9,694 nucleotides of DNA from Treponema sp. (GTDB taxonomy: Bacteria; Spirochaetota; Spirochaetia; Treponematales; Breznakiellaceae), in assembly GCA_031284385.1 (NCBI GenBank), contig JAISZZ010000091.1, positions 1-9,694 of the forward strand. Reading direction: 5' to 3'. Position numbers and translations under genes: made by a program. This document shows positions 1 to 5,953 of this stretch, one piece after another (the stretch's first letter is position 1; every line of letters starts with the position of its first letter). The notes under the pieces are model-generated. The model saw only the letters and a list, made by a program, of their open reading frames with translations. It did not search any database and was not told the origin of the DNA.

Positions 1-141
1 TCCGAGTCCCGTATCCGTGACACCAATATGGCGAATGAAATGGTTGAATATACGAAGAATCAGATTCTTAGCCAGAGCGGTACCGCAATGCTCGCGCAGG
101 CCAATCAGAGAGCGCAGACAGTCTTGCAGTTGCTGCAATAG
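1..141 (+). CDS. flaB: Flagellin core protein FlaB, C-terminal end (5' end outside window)
   Basis: Frame 1 is open from the window edge to TAG at 139-141 and encodes 46 residues, beginning [20 protein letters not shown] and ending [18 protein letters not shown]. This is the conserved C-terminal D0 helix of bacterial flagellins: the S-R-I-x-D-x-D/N-M-A motif followed by Q-I-L-x-Q-(S/T)-G-T-A-M-L-A-Q-A-N. The extended form resembles spirochaetal FlaB core filament proteins, which polymerise into periplasmic flagella. The D0 helix packs in the filament core and is needed for export and assembly. Only about the last sixth of the gene is present. Spirochaetes usually carry several flaB paralogues, and which one this is cannot be told. 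The downstream corA gene starts 13 bases after the stop codon. Confidence 0.93.
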   Translation, partial: SESRIRDTNMANEMVEYTKNQILSQSGTAMLAQANQRAQTVLQLLQ

Positions 142-154
142 CGCCGGCCAGGTA

Positions 155-1111
155 ATGATCACGATCAGAATACAAAGCGCAGGGGGCATAACAGAAACAA
201 ACAAGCCCTGCGCCAATTGTTGGATAGACGCCCGTAATGTGGATAAAACCGACTTACAACGCCTTGAGTTTGACTTTGGAATTGCGGGCGAGCTGCTGAC
301 AGATATAATGGATGCCGATGAACAGGCGCGCATAGAACAGGAAGATGACTATATAGCCATTATAGTGCGTCTGCCCGTTTGGGATAACAATAATGAAATT
401 GCCTGTTTTACGGTTCCGCTTGGAATTATTCTGTTTCCTGATAAAATTGTTACAGTTTGCCAGCGTTCCAGTGACGCACTGCATGATATTGCGGCCAATA
501 GAATAAAAGGTTTAGCGCTGCGTAGTCAAAGCGCATTCGTTCTTAATATGTTGAGCCGCGCCGCTTATACTTTTTTGCGGGCGCTTAAAGAGCTTAACCG
601 CAATTCAGGCGAGATTGAAAAAGCTTTGCAAAAATCCATACACAATAATGAATTGGTACAACTGTTGACGCTTCAAAAATCACTTGTATATTTTACGACA
701 AGCATAAAATCAAACGGGCTTCTGCTGGAAAAAATGCAAAAGACTCCGCTGTTACGGCTGAAAGAGGATGAACAAGATCTTCTGGAAGATGTTATTACTG
801 AAAATGTTCAGGCAATGGAAATGGCAAATATTTACTCGTCTATACTGACCGGGACGATGGATGCGTTTGCCAGCGTTATTTCAAATAATCTTAACATTGT
901 GATGAAACGTCTCGCGATTGTGAATATAGTATTGATGATTCCAACGCTGATTTATAGTTTTTATGGAATGAATGTCAAACTGCCGTTTCAGAATAATATT
1001 TTTGCGGTATTTGGAATACTTATATTCAGTCTTATCGCCTCGTTTATAGGTGTTATATTACTTAACATTGAATCAGCTTTTAAAAGACGCGATACAGGAA
1101 TAAAAAAATGA
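155..1111 (+). CDS. corA: CorA family Mg2+/Co2+ transport protein
   Basis: The 318-aa product matches the CorA metal-ion channel family, pentameric inner-membrane channels for Mg2+ (also Co2+ or Ni2+). The N-terminal cytoplasmic domain has the family signature near residues 25-65 (CWIDARNVDKTDLQRLEFDF, then DIMDADEQARIEQEDDY). A long helical stalk follows at about 130-250. Two C-terminal membrane helices lie at about 255-272 and 281-304. The first ends in the selectivity-filter motif Y-GMN (GMN at 271-273), and the basic tail RRDTGIKK is cytoplasmic. The frame is open from position 17, but upstream codons overlap flagellin and look non-coding. I chose ATG at 155, the first ATG after the flagellin stop; it gives the normal family N-terminus, with only a weak AGG just upstream. 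Transport activity is inferred from family; the substrate ion is not determinable. Confidence 0.93.
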   Translation: MITIRIQSAGGITETNKPCANCWIDARNVDKTDLQRLEFDFGIAGELLTDIMDADEQARIEQEDDYIAIIVRLPVWDNNNEIACFTVPLGIILFPDKIVTVCQRSSDALHDIAANRIKGLALRSQSAFVLNMLSRAAYTFLRALKELNRNSGEIEKALQKSIHNNELVQLLTLQKSLVYFTTSIKSNGLLLEKMQKTPLLRLKEDEQDLLEDVITENVQAMEMANIYSSILTGTMDAFASVISNNLNIVMKRLAIVNIVLMIPTLIYSFYGMNVKLPFQNNIFAVFGILIFSLIASFIGVILLNIESAFKRRDTGIKK

Positions 1112-1146
1112 CGTGCCGGCGGTCATATTTTGAGCTCCGATAAATT

Positions 1147-1881
1147 ATGATAAAGTCAAAACTTTTTTTTGACGCTTTTAAGTATTCAATACCGGTGCTT
1201 TTAGGTTATCTGGCGATAGGCGCAGCTTTTGGGCTGCTTATGGCGGATTCAGGCTATTCATGGACGCTCGTTTTGCTTATGAGCGTCGTAATGTACGCGG
1301 GCGCCGGGCAGTATATCGGCGTGGGGCTTTTTGCCTCCGGCGCAAGTCTCGCCGAAGCCGCAATTGTTCAATTTGTTGTAAACGCTCGGCACATAGCGTA
1401 TGGAATAACAATGTTCAAGAAATTTAAAGATACAGGATGCCGCAAGCCGTACCTGATATTTGCGCTTAGCGATGAAACATTCGCGCTGTTATCGTCTCTG
1501 GATGAAAGTTACTGGAAGCGTGTGAGTAACTGCGGACGTTACGAAATGGATGCCGGTGAACGCGCCCGTTTTATGCTGTATGTTTCGCTGTTAAATCATT
1601 CGTATTGGATAGCCGGTTCGCTGGTAGGCGTTTTTGCCGGGGCGCTTCTGCCTATTGATTTTGAAGGCGTTTCTTTTGCGCTCATAGCCCTGTTCATTAC
1701 ATTGATGATAGAACAGTTTAGTCGGGTAAAAAAATTTATGCCATTTGCGGTTTCGGCCTCCGCCGCCGTTCTTGCCGTAATACTGCTGCCATCCCGCCTC
1801 GCTCTTCTTTCCGCGTTGGCAGCGTCTTTTATTATTGTACAATTTTTTTCCACTTTAAACGATGCAGGAGGCAAAAAATAA
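1147..1881 (+). CDS. azlC: AzlC family branched-chain amino acid exporter, large subunit
   Basis: The 244-aa hydrophobic protein has the hallmarks of AzlC (YgaZ/LIV-E family). They are an N-terminal segment SIPVLLGYLAIGAAFGLL (about 14-31), the motif AGAGQ at 51-55, and the conserved NARHIAYG at 79-86, followed by further membrane helices in the C-terminal half. AzlC pairs with the small AzlD subunit to export leucine, isoleucine, valine and analogues through the cytoplasmic membrane. The length is normal for the family. The stop codon TAA overlaps the azlD ATG by one base, so the two are almost certainly translationally coupled. The gene starts 36 bases after corA, and there is only a weak Shine-Dalgarno-like GAG upstream of its ATG. 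Family is sure; exact substrates are inferred. Confidence 0.95.
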   Translation: MIKSKLFFDAFKYSIPVLLGYLAIGAAFGLLMADSGYSWTLVLLMSVVMYAGAGQYIGVGLFASGASLAEAAIVQFVVNARHIAYGITMFKKFKDTGCRKPYLIFALSDETFALLSSLDESYWKRVSNCGRYEMDAGERARFMLYVSLLNHSYWIAGSLVGVFAGALLPIDFEGVSFALIALFITLMIEQFSRVKKFMPFAVSASAAVLAVILLPSRLALLSALAASFIIVQFFSTLNDAGGKK

Positions 1882-2216
1882 TGCTGCCGCCGGATAAAGC
1901 TGTTATTTATATATTTGTTATGAGCGCAGTTATATTTTTTTGCCGCGTATTTCCGTTCATATTTTTTCGTGGGGCAGGCGATAACGATAAACATGAAAAC
2001 AAATTATTGTTATTTGTAGAAAAAACAGCTCCGCCGCTCGCTATGACTGCGCTTTGTTTTAACGCAATTGCCGCCCCAATAAAAGATAATATTGCCGCCG
2101 CCCCGCCTATCATAGCTGCCTCCACGCTTACGGCGCTGCTTCATATTTGGAAACGGAATGCCCTGCTCAGTATTTTTAGCGGCACTGCCGTATTCATGCT
2201 GCTTGAGCGGCTGTAA
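1881..2216 (+). CDS. azlD: AzlD family branched-chain amino acid exporter, small subunit
   Basis: The 111-aa product has three to four predicted membrane helices and the AzlD/YgaH signature near the N-terminus (CRVFPF at 21-26), followed by a Pro/Ala-rich middle helix around LAMTALCFNAIAAP. AzlD is the small partner of AzlC in branched-chain amino-acid export. The start ATG shares its A with the last base of the azlC TAA stop, and a perfect AGGAGG at 1866-1871 precedes it by 9 bases. This makes it the best ribosome-binding site in the window and supports coupled expression. The next gene has its own promoter only 17 bases after this stop, so the operon probably ends here or reads through. Confidence 0.93.
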   Translation: MLPPDKAVIYIFVMSAVIFFCRVFPFIFFRGAGDNDKHENKLLLFVEKTAPPLAMTALCFNAIAAPIKDNIAAAPPIIAASTLTALLHIWKRNALLSIFSGTAVFMLLERL

Positions 2217-2230
2217 ATTTATTATCAGTT

Positions 2231-2239
2231 TGTTATAAT
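2231..2239 (+). promoter_or_regulatory. Extended -10 promoter abutting the 2246 start codon
   Basis: TGTTATAAT at 2231-2239 is a perfect extended -10 element (TG at 2231-2232, TATAAT at 2234-2239). The expected start of transcription, seven bases after the hexamer, falls on 2246, the A of the lipoprotein ATG. The -35 region (about 2211-2216, CTGTAA) is poor, which is tolerated with an extended -10. No Shine-Dalgarno sequence lies between the box and the ATG. Confidence 0.55.
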
Positions 2240-2245
2240 ATATCC

Positions 2246-3190
2246 ATGCGAGTCTTTATTTATTTTCTAACAATTACGCTGTTCGTTTCCTGCGCGACAA
2301 GGGGCGCTACGGATGCTTCGGCATCTGCCGCGGCAAACGCCGCTGCATCTGCCGCTGCATCTGCCGGATTAAACGGAGGCGGCATGGCCGGCGGCGAATT
2401 CGCCGATTTGCCGGCGGGCGCTTTGGCTTATATAAACATTGACGTAAAGCTGTCGAGAAAACTGCTGGATGATGTTTTGACGCGCTACAAATTAAATACA
2501 AAAACTGTTATATCATTTTTTGACAGGACAGATAGAGCCGCCGCCGCCGTTTATGCCGAAAACAAACGGTTTTTATTGATAGGCTACGGAAAAAACTATC
2601 CCGCAGGCCTTTCGTCATTTTCACTTTTTTTTAATCCCTCATGGGAAAAAAGAAAATCTGCCGCCGGTAAAAAATACTGGTACTCTGCAAAAAACCGGTT
2701 TACACTGCTCATGCAAAAAAACAAAACTCACATTTCAAACGGCGATCCTTTTTTTTCGGCGGATATGGCGGAAACTCCGGAAAATTTCGCGTTACTCAAC
2801 GATGGTTCGGGCGTTTCTGTTTGGATGGCTGATACGGAAATACTGAACAGGCTTCTCGTCAGAATGGATATTCCCATAACCATACCGGCCTCCGCGCTGT
2901 TCATTTCCGCCGTTCCCCAAGACAGCGGTGAAGAAAACTGGAACATAACTTTCCGTCTTGAAACATGGACACAGTCGCAGGCGAAAGGGCTTATTTCAGT
3001 GTTTTCGATGCTGCGAAACGCGCTTAACGGCAATTATATAAGTAATAAGACGGCGGCGGCGGCTTTCGTGCGCACGTTGTTCTCCGAACCACCTGCGCTT
3101 GACGGTTCCGCAATCGTGCTGAAGTGCACCTCCATTAGCAGATCCGAGCTTGCTGGACTAGCCGCATCGTTTCCGGTATACTTAAAATGA
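2246..3190 (+). CDS. Putative lipoprotein with Ala/Ser-rich linker
   Basis: The 314-aa product is not assigned to a named family. The N-terminus MRVFIYFLTITLFVSC is a short lipoprotein signal peptide with Cys16 in a relaxed spirochaetal lipobox (F-V-S-C), so the mature protein is probably membrane-anchored and faces the periplasm or cell surface. Residues about 21-50 form a low-complexity Ala/Ser/Gly tether partly built from repeated GCATCTGCCG units. The rest looks like a globular domain of alternating strands and helices with few cysteines. The ATG is fixed by the signal peptide. It has no ribosome-binding site, and an extended -10 box lies six bases upstream, so the message may be leaderless. 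It is preceded by azlD (29 bases). It resembles fast-evolving treponemal lipoproteins, but no function can be given. Confidence 0.8.
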   Translation: MRVFIYFLTITLFVSCATRGATDASASAAANAAASAAASAGLNGGGMAGGEFADLPAGALAYINIDVKLSRKLLDDVLTRYKLNTKTVISFFDRTDRAAAAVYAENKRFLLIGYGKNYPAGLSSFSLFFNPSWEKRKSAAGKKYWYSAKNRFTLLMQKNKTHISNGDPFFSADMAETPENFALLNDGSGVSVWMADTEILNRLLVRMDIPITIPASALFISAVPQDSGEENWNITFRLETWTQSQAKGLISVFSMLRNALNGNYISNKTAAAAFVRTLFSEPPALDGSAIVLKCTSISRSELAGLAASFPVYLK

Positions 3191-3324
3191 ATTGCGGCCT
3201 CCTTTATTGGCGGATCAATTTGGATGGATATTATCGATAACGTGCGGTACCCCGCCATCTGGCAAATTCAAATTTTTAGCTGTGGGGCGTGCCGGCGTAT
3301 TTCAATGAAATTATAGAGGAATTT

Positions 3325-3612
3325 ATGCCTACTTATGAGTATGAATGTAAAAAATGTAATCATGTTTTTGAACGTTTTCAGAGCATGAATGATGAACCTG
3401 TAAAAGTTTGTCCTGAATGTGGCGGAGCGGTGAGGCGTTTGATAAACGGCGGCGCAGGAGTTATTTATAAAGGCGGCGGTTTTTATTCGACCGACAAACG
3501 AGAGGTCAAGCATGAGAAAAAAAATACAGAAACCGCAAAACCGGCGGCTCCATGCTCATCGTGTCCTCATTCTGATGGCGGCGCTCCATGCACGGAAAAG
3601 GCAGCGGGCTAA
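3325..3612 (+). CDS. FmdB family zinc-ribbon protein
   Basis: The 95-aa product starts with the classic FmdB/CxxC_CxxC_SSSS signature MPTYEYECKKCNHVFERFQS. It has zinc-ligand pairs Cys8/Cys11 and Cys29/Cys32, then a Gly-rich stretch (GGAGVIYKGGGFYSTD) typical of the family. The C-terminal tail adds an unusual second cysteine cluster, CSSCPHSDGGAPC. FmdB-type proteins were named from a putative regulator of a formamidase operon, but their role is largely unknown; a zinc-binding, nucleic-acid or protein-binding role is assumed. An in-frame ATG lies 36 bases upstream, but the family N-terminus and AGAGGA at 3315-3320 fix the start at 3325. Another zinc-ribbon gene follows after 32 bases and may be co-transcribed. 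Confidence 0.92.
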   Translation: MPTYEYECKKCNHVFERFQSMNDEPVKVCPECGGAVRRLINGGAGVIYKGGGFYSTDKREVKHEKKNTETAKPAAPCSSCPHSDGGAPCTEKAAG

Positions 3613-3644
3613 TCCGGCGGTCTTAAAACCACACGTTAAAAACA

Positions 3645-3950
3645 ATGAAAAAAAAGAAACCGCGCTTTTTTTGTGATGGCTGCGGCGAGGAAGTTTCCGC
3701 CAGTGCGGAACGATGCCCGCGTTGCGGCAAATTTTTTGCGGCGATACGCTGCCCTTCCTGCGGTTTCAGCGGCGATGTAGAAACTTTCAGAGGCGGTTGT
3801 CCCGCCTGTGGATACTCAAATCCAGTTTCAAAGCGCAGTAAAAGCCTGCCCACGCCACGCCGTGCCGGCATCCCACAACTATTTTATTTGATTGGCATAG
3901 CCATTTTTACTGTGTTGCTGGCTATTTTGTTGATGTACATAACCCGTTGA
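3645..3950 (+). CDS. Tail-anchored double zinc-ribbon protein
   Basis: The 101-aa protein has four Cys-x2-Cys knuckles: Cys10/13, Cys24/27, Cys36/39 and Cys52/55. They could form two zinc ribbons in tandem. A basic linker (KRSKSLPTPRR) follows, then one hydrophobic segment at about 76-98 (LFYLIGIAIFTVLLAILLMY) ending in a short ITR tail. This architecture suggests a membrane-tethered cytosolic zinc ribbon, similar in plan to small zinc-ribbon membrane proteins found widely in bacteria. The ATG lies in an A-rich context without a clear Shine-Dalgarno. It sits 32 bases after the FmdB-like gene on the same strand, which suggests co-expression. Function is unknown; the zinc-ribbon assignment is from the cysteine spacing. 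Confidence 0.82.
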   Translation: MKKKKPRFFCDGCGEEVSASAERCPRCGKFFAAIRCPSCGFSGDVETFRGGCPACGYSNPVSKRSKSLPTPRRAGIPQLFYLIGIAIFTVLLAILLMYITR

Positions 3951-3992
3951 AGCGGTTTTTCGCCGTAAAGCGGGGCGGCTGTGAAGTGTACA

Positions 3993-4024
3993 AAAGTAAC
4001 ATGACCGTTTAGTCATGTTACTTT
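3993..4024. terminator. 12-bp perfect inverted repeat, possible bidirectional terminator
   Basis: AAAGTAACATGA (3993-4004) pairs perfectly with TCATGTTACTTT (4013-4024) around an 8-base loop. The + strand continues CTTTATCTTT, and the stem ends in T/A runs on both strands, so it could stop transcription from the zinc-ribbon genes. The stem is A/T-rich and the downstream T-tract is interrupted, so a protein-binding palindrome or a repeat remnant is also possible. Positions 3951-3992 contain nothing else clear. Confidence 0.45.
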
Positions 4025-4108
4025 CTTTATCTTTGGCGAAATGCATCATTAAACCCCATAGGTTTTTGTTTCTGGGCAACCGTCCATTTTCGGCTAGATT
4101 AATTATTA

Positions 4109-4283
4109 GGGCAACGCTGATTAACTTGAAGCCTCGCCAGCATAGCTGGCGCATCATCGTTGCCCTATGTATTTGCTTATTTCATTACGCAAATGTGTCA
4201 ACTTCGTTGACATTCGCATTAAAGTAGCGCCAATTGCGTCAACTACGTTGACGAATGCGCACTCGCATAAATCAGTGCTTCCT
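4109..4283 (+). mobile_element. MITE-like structured repeat, copy A (175 bp)
   Basis: This is a non-coding element flanked by TA on both sides (4107-4108 and 4284-4285). The left end GGGCAACGCTGATTAA and the reverse complement of the right end (AGGAAGCACTGATTTA) are similar, as expected of degenerate terminal inverted repeats. Inside, AGGGCAACG (4108-4116) pairs with CGTTGCCCT (4158-4166), and TGAT (4118-4121) with ATCA (4153-4156). These enclose the hairpin CGCCAGC-ATA-GCTGGCG (4135-4151). Two more triloop hairpins follow: TGTCAAC-TTC-GTTGACA (4196-4212) and CGTCAAC-TAC-GTTGACG (4237-4253). Positions 4179-4228 are identical to 8635-8684 in copy B. No transposase is encoded, so if mobile it would be non-autonomous. 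The ORFs that cross it look spurious. Confidence 0.6.
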
Positions 4284-4295
4284 TAGGCAATGCGA

Positions 4296-4325
4296 TTGAC
4301 TCATCTTTCCAGTTTGTGCTATATT
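4296..4325 (+). promoter_or_regulatory. Strong sigma-70-type promoter downstream of element A
   Basis: TTGACT (4296-4301) and TATATT (4320-4325) are separated by 18 bases, and TGC just before the -10 makes it an extended -10. The expected transcription start is about 4332, on the ATG of the small ORF at 4331. It would also give the 4616 lipoprotein an approximately 285-base leader. The right TA flank of element A lies 10 bases before the -35. Confidence 0.6.
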
Positions 4326-4330
4326 ACCCT

Positions 4331-4492
4331 ATGATTAACCGTGGACAGGGATACGCCGACAGCCTATTTTCAGGCAGATTAAATCCACCCGCAGCTTCAA
4401 CACGTAAGCAAGCGCTATGCGCTTGCGACATTCACTACCATCGCTCACTATCCCCCCCCCCCCCAGTACAAACTAACAAAACCACGCTTTAA
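4331..4492 (+). CDS. Small ORF containing a run of 13 C (candidate leader or phase-variable peptide)
   Basis: A 53-codon frame starts MINRGQGYADSLFSGRLNPP five bases after an extended -10 box and ends at TAA 4490-4492. It includes a perfect hairpin GCAAGCGC-TAT-GCGCTTGC (4408-4426), in-frame as KQALCA, and a tract of 13 C at 4452-4464 coding for prolines. Adding one C would swap the last 8 residues for 27 others and move the stop to TAG 4545-4547 (72 codons). There is no ribosome-binding site. It may be a leaderless small protein, a regulatory upstream ORF for the 4616 lipoprotein, or simply part of a long structured leader. It is not recognised as any known family. The homopolymer length may be a sequencing error. 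Confidence 0.3.
   Translation: MINRGQGYADSLFSGRLNPPAASTRKQALCACDIHYHRSLSPPPPVQTNKTTL
4408..4426. repeat. 8-bp perfect hairpin with TAT triloop
   Basis: GCAAGCGC (4408-4415) and GCGCTTGC (4419-4426) pair perfectly around TAT. The three-base loop matches the style of the hairpins in elements A and B, though the arm sequence differs. It lies in the transcribed leader between the 4296 promoter and the C run. Confidence 0.6.
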
Positions 4493-4615
4493 GCGCCGTT
4501 TTTTTAGGGGCGGTGCGGATGATACACGTACATACACGGCATTGTAGCCGAAAAATCTGTTTTCAAATTCTCAACAAACCGGAATCTGCCGGAAAAATGT
4601 TACGGATGGAAATCC

Positions 4616-4843
4616 ATGAAAAAGAGTAGTTTTGTAGGACTCGCGTCAATCATTTTGGCGGCGGGATTGGTTTGTGCCTGCGACGAGGCGGCGGGCATTT
4701 TGTCCGTGGCGGGCGAAACACAAACAACGCTGACAGTTTTGGCGTACACGAGCGCGGAAGCCTACGGATTGCTTAAACGCAAACTCCAGCACACGGCGGG
4801 GGCGTATGCCTCGGACTGGGGGGTGGCGGAAGACGGCGCGTAA
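4616..4843 (+). CDS. Short putative lipoprotein
   Basis: The 75-aa product begins MKKSSFVGLASIILAAGLVC, a textbook lipoprotein signal (two lysines, hydrophobic core). Lipidation is possible at Cys22 (V-C-A-C) or Cys20. The mature part is only about 53 residues (DEAAGILSVAGETQTTLTVL and on) with no recognisable domain, so this may be a short surface peptide or the remnant of a longer lipoprotein. The ATG has GGATGGA about seven bases upstream, inside a small GGAT-GGAA-ATCC hairpin that might hide the site. The unit looks self-contained: promoter at 4296-4325, long leader, this ORF, then a GC-rich terminator 16 bases after the stop. Function is unknown; that it is expressed is inference. Confidence 0.55.
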   Translation: MKKSSFVGLASIILAAGLVCACDEAAGILSVAGETQTTLTVLAYTSAEAYGLLKRKLQHTAGAYASDWGVAEDGA

Positions 4844-4858
4844 GTGGCGGCTGGAGAC

Positions 4859-4928
4859 AGGGGGGCGCGACGGGTAAGCGGCTATGTGCCGGTAACGGCA
4901 GGGAAATAGCGCCCCCCTTTTGTATTTT
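4859..4928 (+). terminator. Rho-independent terminator after the 4616 lipoprotein
   Basis: A-GGGGGGCGC (4859-4868) pairs perfectly with GCGCCCCCC-T (4909-4918), and the strand continues with TTTTGTATTTT. The 40-base loop holds a nested hairpin TGCCG-GTAA-CGGCA (4887-4900) with a GNRA tetraloop. The T-rich tail on the + strand fits termination of the 4616 unit. The large loop is unusual for a simple terminator. Confidence 0.6.
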
Positions 4929-5033
4929 AAGAACCTTTGTGAACATTAGCAAACAACCCGGATGACACCTGACATACCCGTGTATGAAAAACTCGCTGGC
5001 GGGCGGGTGGAAACCGTTCCCCTTTAGCATTCA

Positions 5034-5065
5034 TAATTCGCGTTAATTCGCGGACCAATTAGCGT
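5034..5065. repeat. Degenerate 10-12 bp tandem repeats (TAATTCGCG type)
   Basis: TAATTCGCGT (5034-5043), TAATTCGCGG (5044-5053) and CAATTAGCGT (5056-5065) are near-copies in tandem, just upstream of the putative promoter of the 5122 gene. They could be an operator-like array or an intergenic repeat remnant. The rest of 4930-5033 shows no clear feature. Confidence 0.35.
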
Positions 5066-5074
5066 AAAAACACA

Positions 5075-5105
5075 TTGACAAATTGTGCCTGTCCGAGCAT
5101 ACAAT
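5075..5105 (+). promoter_or_regulatory. Putative promoter for the 5122 gene and ymdB
   Basis: TTGACA (5075-5080) is a perfect -35, and TACAAT (5100-5105) a good -10, with a rather long 19-base spacer. Transcription would start near 5112, directly at the ribosome-binding site AGGTGG (5112-5117), giving a leader of about 10 bases. Confidence 0.45.
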
Positions 5106-5121
5106 TCTGATAGGTGGAAAT

Positions 5122-5340
5122 ATGACTTATGAATTGATTCGTGAAATATTTAATAAATGCTCCGGAAATCAGATGAGGGATGTGTTTGTAAGTGAAATTG
5201 AAACAGACAATCTTGACGATTACGTCAAAACATATTTTGACGGTACGGAAATAAATTGTGAAAAATCGCTAACAAAAAATGGTGGAATCGTGTATAATAT
5301 AGTTACGGATAATTTGAGACAGCGGCTTACTTTTTCATAA
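5122..5340 (+). CDS. Conserved-looking small protein upstream of macro-domain gene
   Basis: The 72-aa product starts MTYELIREIFNKCSGNQMRD and ends NIVTDNLRQRLTFS. It is acidic in the middle (SEIETDNLDDYV) and lacks membrane segments or a signal peptide, so it is probably cytoplasmic. I have an impression of related small proteins in treponemes and clostridia, but cannot name a family. AGGTGG at 5112-5117 fixes the ATG at 5122; an in-frame start further upstream (5083) would overlap the promoter. The macro-domain gene starts 30 bases after its stop in the same direction with its own AGGAG, so the two may form an operon. Cysteines at 13 and 47 are not in a metal-binding pattern. Function is unknown. 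Confidence 0.75.
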   Translation: MTYELIREIFNKCSGNQMRDVFVSEIETDNLDDYVKTYFDGTEINCEKSLTKNGGIVYNIVTDNLRQRLTFS

Positions 5341-5370
5341 TTTACGTTGTCCAATCCGTAGGAGAAAAAA

Positions 5371-5946
5371 ATGGTTAGTGTTGAAGTTATTAACGGCGAT
5401 ATTACCAGACAGAAAGTTGACGCGATAGTGAACGCCGCAAATTCTAGTCTTTTGGGTGGTTGTGGAGTTGATGGTGCAATACATAGAGCTGCGGGCAACG
5501 CGCTTCTTGATGAATGCCGGATAATACCTAATGGCCCCAAAGGGCGCTGTCCAACAGGTGAATGTGTGATAACTGGCGCGGGGATGTTGCCGTGTAAAAA
5601 AGTTATACACACCGTAGGCCCAATATACAGCGGTTCCGCAAAAGATGCCCGTTTGCTCGCTTCTTGTTACCGTAACTGCATAAACGCGGCTGAAGATGCG
5701 GCTCTTGAAAGTATCGCGTTTCCAAACATAAGTACGGGGGTTTATGGCTATCCAAAACATGAGGCTGCCGGTATTGCCGTAACCGCCGTCCGTGCGATGC
5801 TGCCGCAGTCGCCGTTGATAAAACGGGTGCTGTTTGTCTGTTTTGACAGTGAAAATTACCGGATTTATCAGGAATTGCTGGCGCAAACCTTGTACAACCG
5901 GCATTTTTTTCAGGGTATTTTTATCAAAACCGCCACACGGCTTTGA
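5371..5946 (+). CDS. ymdB: Macro-domain protein, YmdB-type O-acetyl-ADP-ribose deacetylase
   Basis: The 191-aa protein is a full macro domain closest to Escherichia coli YmdB, which hydrolyses O-acetyl-ADP-ribose and removes ADP-ribose from acidic residues. Visible motifs in order are GDIT (9-12, adenine contact), VDAIVNAANSSLLGG (16-30), CGVDGAIH (31-38), HTVGP (80-84), the phosphate loop FPNISTGVYGYP (117-128), and FVCFDSENYRIYQELL near the end. Asn24 and Asp34 correspond to the catalytic Asn25 and Asp35 of YmdB. Cys31 replaces a glycine in the loop of the E. coli protein. The last 18 or so residues (LYNRHFFQGIFIKTATRL) extend past the usual end and overlap a hairpin, so they may be a late addition. 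AGGAG at 5360-5364 fixes the start. The protein is cytoplasmic. Confidence 0.93.
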   Translation: MVSVEVINGDITRQKVDAIVNAANSSLLGGCGVDGAIHRAAGNALLDECRIIPNGPKGRCPTGECVITGAGMLPCKKVIHTVGPIYSGSAKDARLLASCYRNCINAAEDAALESIAFPNISTGVYGYPKHEAAGIAVTAVRAMLPQSPLIKRVLFVCFDSENYRIYQELLAQTLYNRHFFQGIFIKTATRL

Positions 5947-5950
5947 TTTT
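5923..5950 (+). terminator. Hairpin overlapping the macro-domain stop codon
   Basis: ATCAAAACCG (5923-5932) pairs with CGGCTTTGAT (5938-5947), nine of ten positions matched, around CCACA, and is followed by TTT. The TGA stop codon of the macro gene (5944-5946) lies in the right arm. The T-tract is short, so termination would be weak. Confidence 0.4.
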
Positions 5951-5953
5951 AGA

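Noticed and set aside
17..154. Upstream extension of the CorA frame
   Set aside because: It overlaps the flagellin C-terminus in another frame, and the translated residues are Arg/Cys-rich and unlike CorA. The start at 155 gives the normal family N-terminus.
3879..4157. 92-codon minus-strand ORF over the zinc-ribbon end and element A
   Set aside because: It is antisense to a real gene for part of its length and built from repeat sequence for the rest, with no coding signature.
4015..4227. 70-codon + strand ORF across element A
   Set aside because: It runs through the inverted repeat and hairpins of the element, has no ribosome-binding site and no family resemblance; copy B does not keep an equivalent frame.
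5122..5946. DarT/DarG-type toxin-antitoxin system
   Set aside because: The small protein has no ADP-ribosyltransferase motifs and is far too short for DarT, and the macro domain is of the YmdB type.
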